Assembly: GCF_000283155.1 (NCBI RefSeq)
Contig: NW_004454229.1
Location: forward strand, 6,013,439-6,077,438
Direction: 5' to 3'
From: Ceratotherium simum simum
Lineage: Eukaryota; Chordata; Mammalia; Perissodactyla; Rhinocerotidae
Length of the DNA stretch: 64,000 nucleotides
Part shown: piece by piece, positions 62,250 to 64,000 of the stretch
How the letters are laid out: each line of letters opens with the position of its first letter
How positions within the stretch are numbered: the stretch's first letter is position 1
Notes under the pieces: model-generated
Seen by the model: the letters and a program-made list of their open reading frames with translations, nothing else
What the model was told of the DNA's origin: nothing
Database searches by the model: none
Translations under genes and position numbers: made by a program

Positions 62250-62410
62250 CCCGCAATTAAAATAAACCCCCAAACAGCCTTAAAATAACTACAAGGCATT
62301 TCCAGAAGATTGTATTGTTGAATTTACTGTTTGTTTACCGAGACGATCCGAGCTGGGTTTCAGATGAAAGTAGGAGGGAGACCAGATGTGAGGCTGAACG
62401 TCTGACCTGC
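62250..62410. promoter_or_regulatory. Candidate conserved noncoding block
   Basis: AT-rich unique words (gcaattaaaataaaccccca, attgtattgttgaatttact, gtttgtttaccgagacgatc, the last forkhead-like) in a repeat-free stretch. Inference only. Confidence 0.35.
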
Positions 62411-62639
62411 CGCATCTGCTGCTCCGGCAGGAGCCCCGGCGTGCTCGGGGAGACAGGGCCGCCCAGAGCGAAGCGACGAAGACCCAGAGACCCAGACCCC
62501 AGCCCCAAACACGGGCTGTCCGTTCTCTCTTGCCCAGGACCCAGAAAGCCAGCACTCTCCCTCCATTTGTCAACTGCCCCCATGGACGCAGAGGGCACTC
62601 AGAGGCCAGGCGTCCCAGAAAGAAGGCTGGGCTCAGGTC

Positions 62640-62770
62640 ACAGAGACGAAAGGTCAAATGCCAGCTGTGCAACCCTGGACAAGTCACTGTGCTGCTCTGA
62701 GCCTATTTCCTCAGCTGCGGAGCCAGGACAGCACACGCCCACCTCCCACCCGCCTGTGAGGAGGGAGCTG
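62640..62770 (+). mobile_element. MIR SINE, sense
   Basis: ggtcaaatgccagctgtgca, then tggacaagtcactgtgctgc and gagcctatttcctcagctgc follow MIR. Confidence 0.75.
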
Positions 62771-62924
62771 GGGGAGGCAGGGAAAGCCCCCAACACAGTG
62801 CTGGCCGCAGGGGGCTCCTGACAGCGATGCCAGCCCCCTTCTCTACTTCTCCCTCCAGCTCCTCGGTCTTTCTCACAGATAGTGACACCTGGGCTACCCG
62901 CCTGGGGACGGCCACAGCCCCGTT

Positions 62925-63040
62925 CTGTGAACTCCTCACGGTCAGGCACCAGGTCGGGCTCGCTGGTCCCCAGTGCCCAGCCCAGAGCTGGACACAGAGC
63001 AGTGGTTCCCAGACACCTGTTGAAGGAAGGAAGGCGACGG
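62925..63040 (+). mobile_element. L2 LINE 3' end, sense
   Basis: ccagtgcccagcccagagct, then acacctgttgaaggaaggaa is the L2 3' tail. Confidence 0.6.
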
Positions 63041-63129
63041 CAGGCAGGGAGGGAGCCTCCACTCGCTCCAGGAAGGGTCCGACGGGCACAGAGCACATCA
63101 AGCCTCAGCTGGTAAGAGCTCTAAAACCT

Positions 63130-63285
63130 TTTCATATCAAATACAGCATGTGTCCTTCAGTCCTCCTAAGGAAAGGCAAGGAGAGAGATTCTCATCACAT
63201 CGACACATCGACGGGAACACCGAGCCCCAAAGAGATTAAGAAAACGTACTGCCCTGTCCACAAATCCCTGTTCCTTGGCAGGAAG
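63130..63285 (-). mobile_element. MIR-like SINE, antisense, diverged
   Basis: gagattctcatcacatcgac, then accgagccccaaagagatta resemble the antisense MIR 3' part and core. Confidence 0.5.
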
Positions 63286-63339
63286 TGGATGCTATCCCTG
63301 TCATGAGCATGGGGCCTGCCACCCACTGGCACCAGTACC

Positions 63340-63560
63340 AGACTGGGACCCTGAGGGGAGAGCGGATGACACAGACCTCTGCTACTGACAGAGCTGTGTC
63401 ACCCTAGGTCAGATACTTAACCTCTCTGAGCCTCAGTTTCCTTCTCTTACAAAATAGAGCTAATAAAACCCCCTCCCCTCATGAACATTAAATGAAACAA
63501 TGGAAGGGAAGGTGTTCTGGGAACTGCAAACCACATGGGAATGTGAGGCATTGTCACCCT
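63340..63560 (+). mobile_element. MIR SINE, sense
   Basis: acttaacctctctgagcctc, then agtttccttctcttacaaaa, then aacattaaatgaaacaatgg span MIR. Confidence 0.9.
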
Positions 63561-64000
63561 GTTATGATCAGAGAATGTTTTAAAACTCACATGGTCAGAA
63601 AACAAATCAATCCTATCAGGGAGGGGTCAGATATAGGAGGCGTGTGGGTGATGCTCCTGATACTTACACGCTGAACGAATGAGTGAATGAACGAATGAAC
63701 AACATTCCAAAAACAGAGCCGGTCAGGCCACTTCAAGGTAGGCTAAGACTAATTCACCCTAGTAACTAAGCAGTAAGAATAAAATATCAGATCCACTTCC
63801 ACTGCCGTCTAGAGGGGCAAGGAGGAGACTTGGAATTGACTGTGGGAGGAGCTTCACCCCTTACCAACCCAAGGTGAACTTCTCCAAAAGACGGCACGCA
63901 CATCCGCCACCATCTGACCCTTCCACCCCGCAGCAGCACTGGCCAGATCATGCCGACCCTGGACACAGCTGGGTAAACGCTTCCTGGGCCCTGGGCCCGA
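63561..64000. other. Unassigned sequence to the window end
   Basis: A short tetranucleotide patch (tgaacgaatgagtgaatgaa) near 63670 looks like an L2 tail. No gene seen. Confidence 0.35.

Overview
This window looks like ordinary nuclear DNA from a placental mammal, and the lineage can be narrowed. Two complete copies of a tRNA-derived SINE (25901-26132 and 50459-50705, both minus strand) match the ERE family of Perissodactyla as I know it. Several 5'-truncated L1 3' ends (4465-6690, 47441-48105, 52505-53480, 51271-51440) carry the L1 3' UTR type that goes with ERE in the horse. I infer a horse-like perissodactyl, most likely an equid. Family names come from recognition by eye, not from a database search.

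I found no protein-coding gene, tRNA, rRNA, CRISPR array or operon. The open reading frames are short, unrelated to any protein I recognise and mostly overlapping in several frames. The only coding homology is decayed reverse-transcriptase sequence from L1 (4715-5237, 6164-6355, 47443-47985, 52959-53258) and L2 (16573-16773, minus). The window is therefore probably intergenic or within a large intron. A small exon or lncRNA cannot be excluded by eye.

Layout: 1-2.4 kb holds L2 and MIR relics and a small CpG-rich island (about 1020-1570). 2.4-7.4 kb is AT-rich, with an LTR and an L1 inserted into an older L1. 7.5-9.8 kb is L2 and MIR with an MLT1-type LTR nested in an L2. 9.9-10.6 kb is repeat-free and a candidate conserved noncoding element. 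10.6-12.9 kb is MIR, L2 and microsatellites. 13.1-15.1 kb is antisense L1 interrupted by a class I ERV solo LTR. 15.2-17.2 kb is a long antisense L2 with a MER5A inside, followed by L1 to 18.8 kb. 18.8-29.5 kb is dense MIR/L2 with one ERE, a tandem CA microsatellite and several unique blocks. 29.5-33.5 kb is L1 with MER58-like and Tigger-like insertions. 33.5-46.8 kb alternates MIR/L2 with unique blocks, the best at 33.7-34.2 and 38.6-39.1 kb. 46.8-48.4 kb is an antisense L2 split by two L1 tails. 48.5-64 kb is MIR/L2 with a second ERE, two L1 insertions and further unique blocks.

The elements do not form a pathway. They record layered insertion: L2 and MIR first, then DNA transposons and MaLR LTRs, older L1, a solo ERV LTR, and last the lineage-specific L1 and ERE. 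Possible function is limited to the CpG-rich island, a few AT-rich unique blocks that resemble conserved enhancers, and two CTCF-like motifs, one of them inside an L2. All of these are inferences that need alignment or chromatin data. I did not find a previously undescribed biological system.
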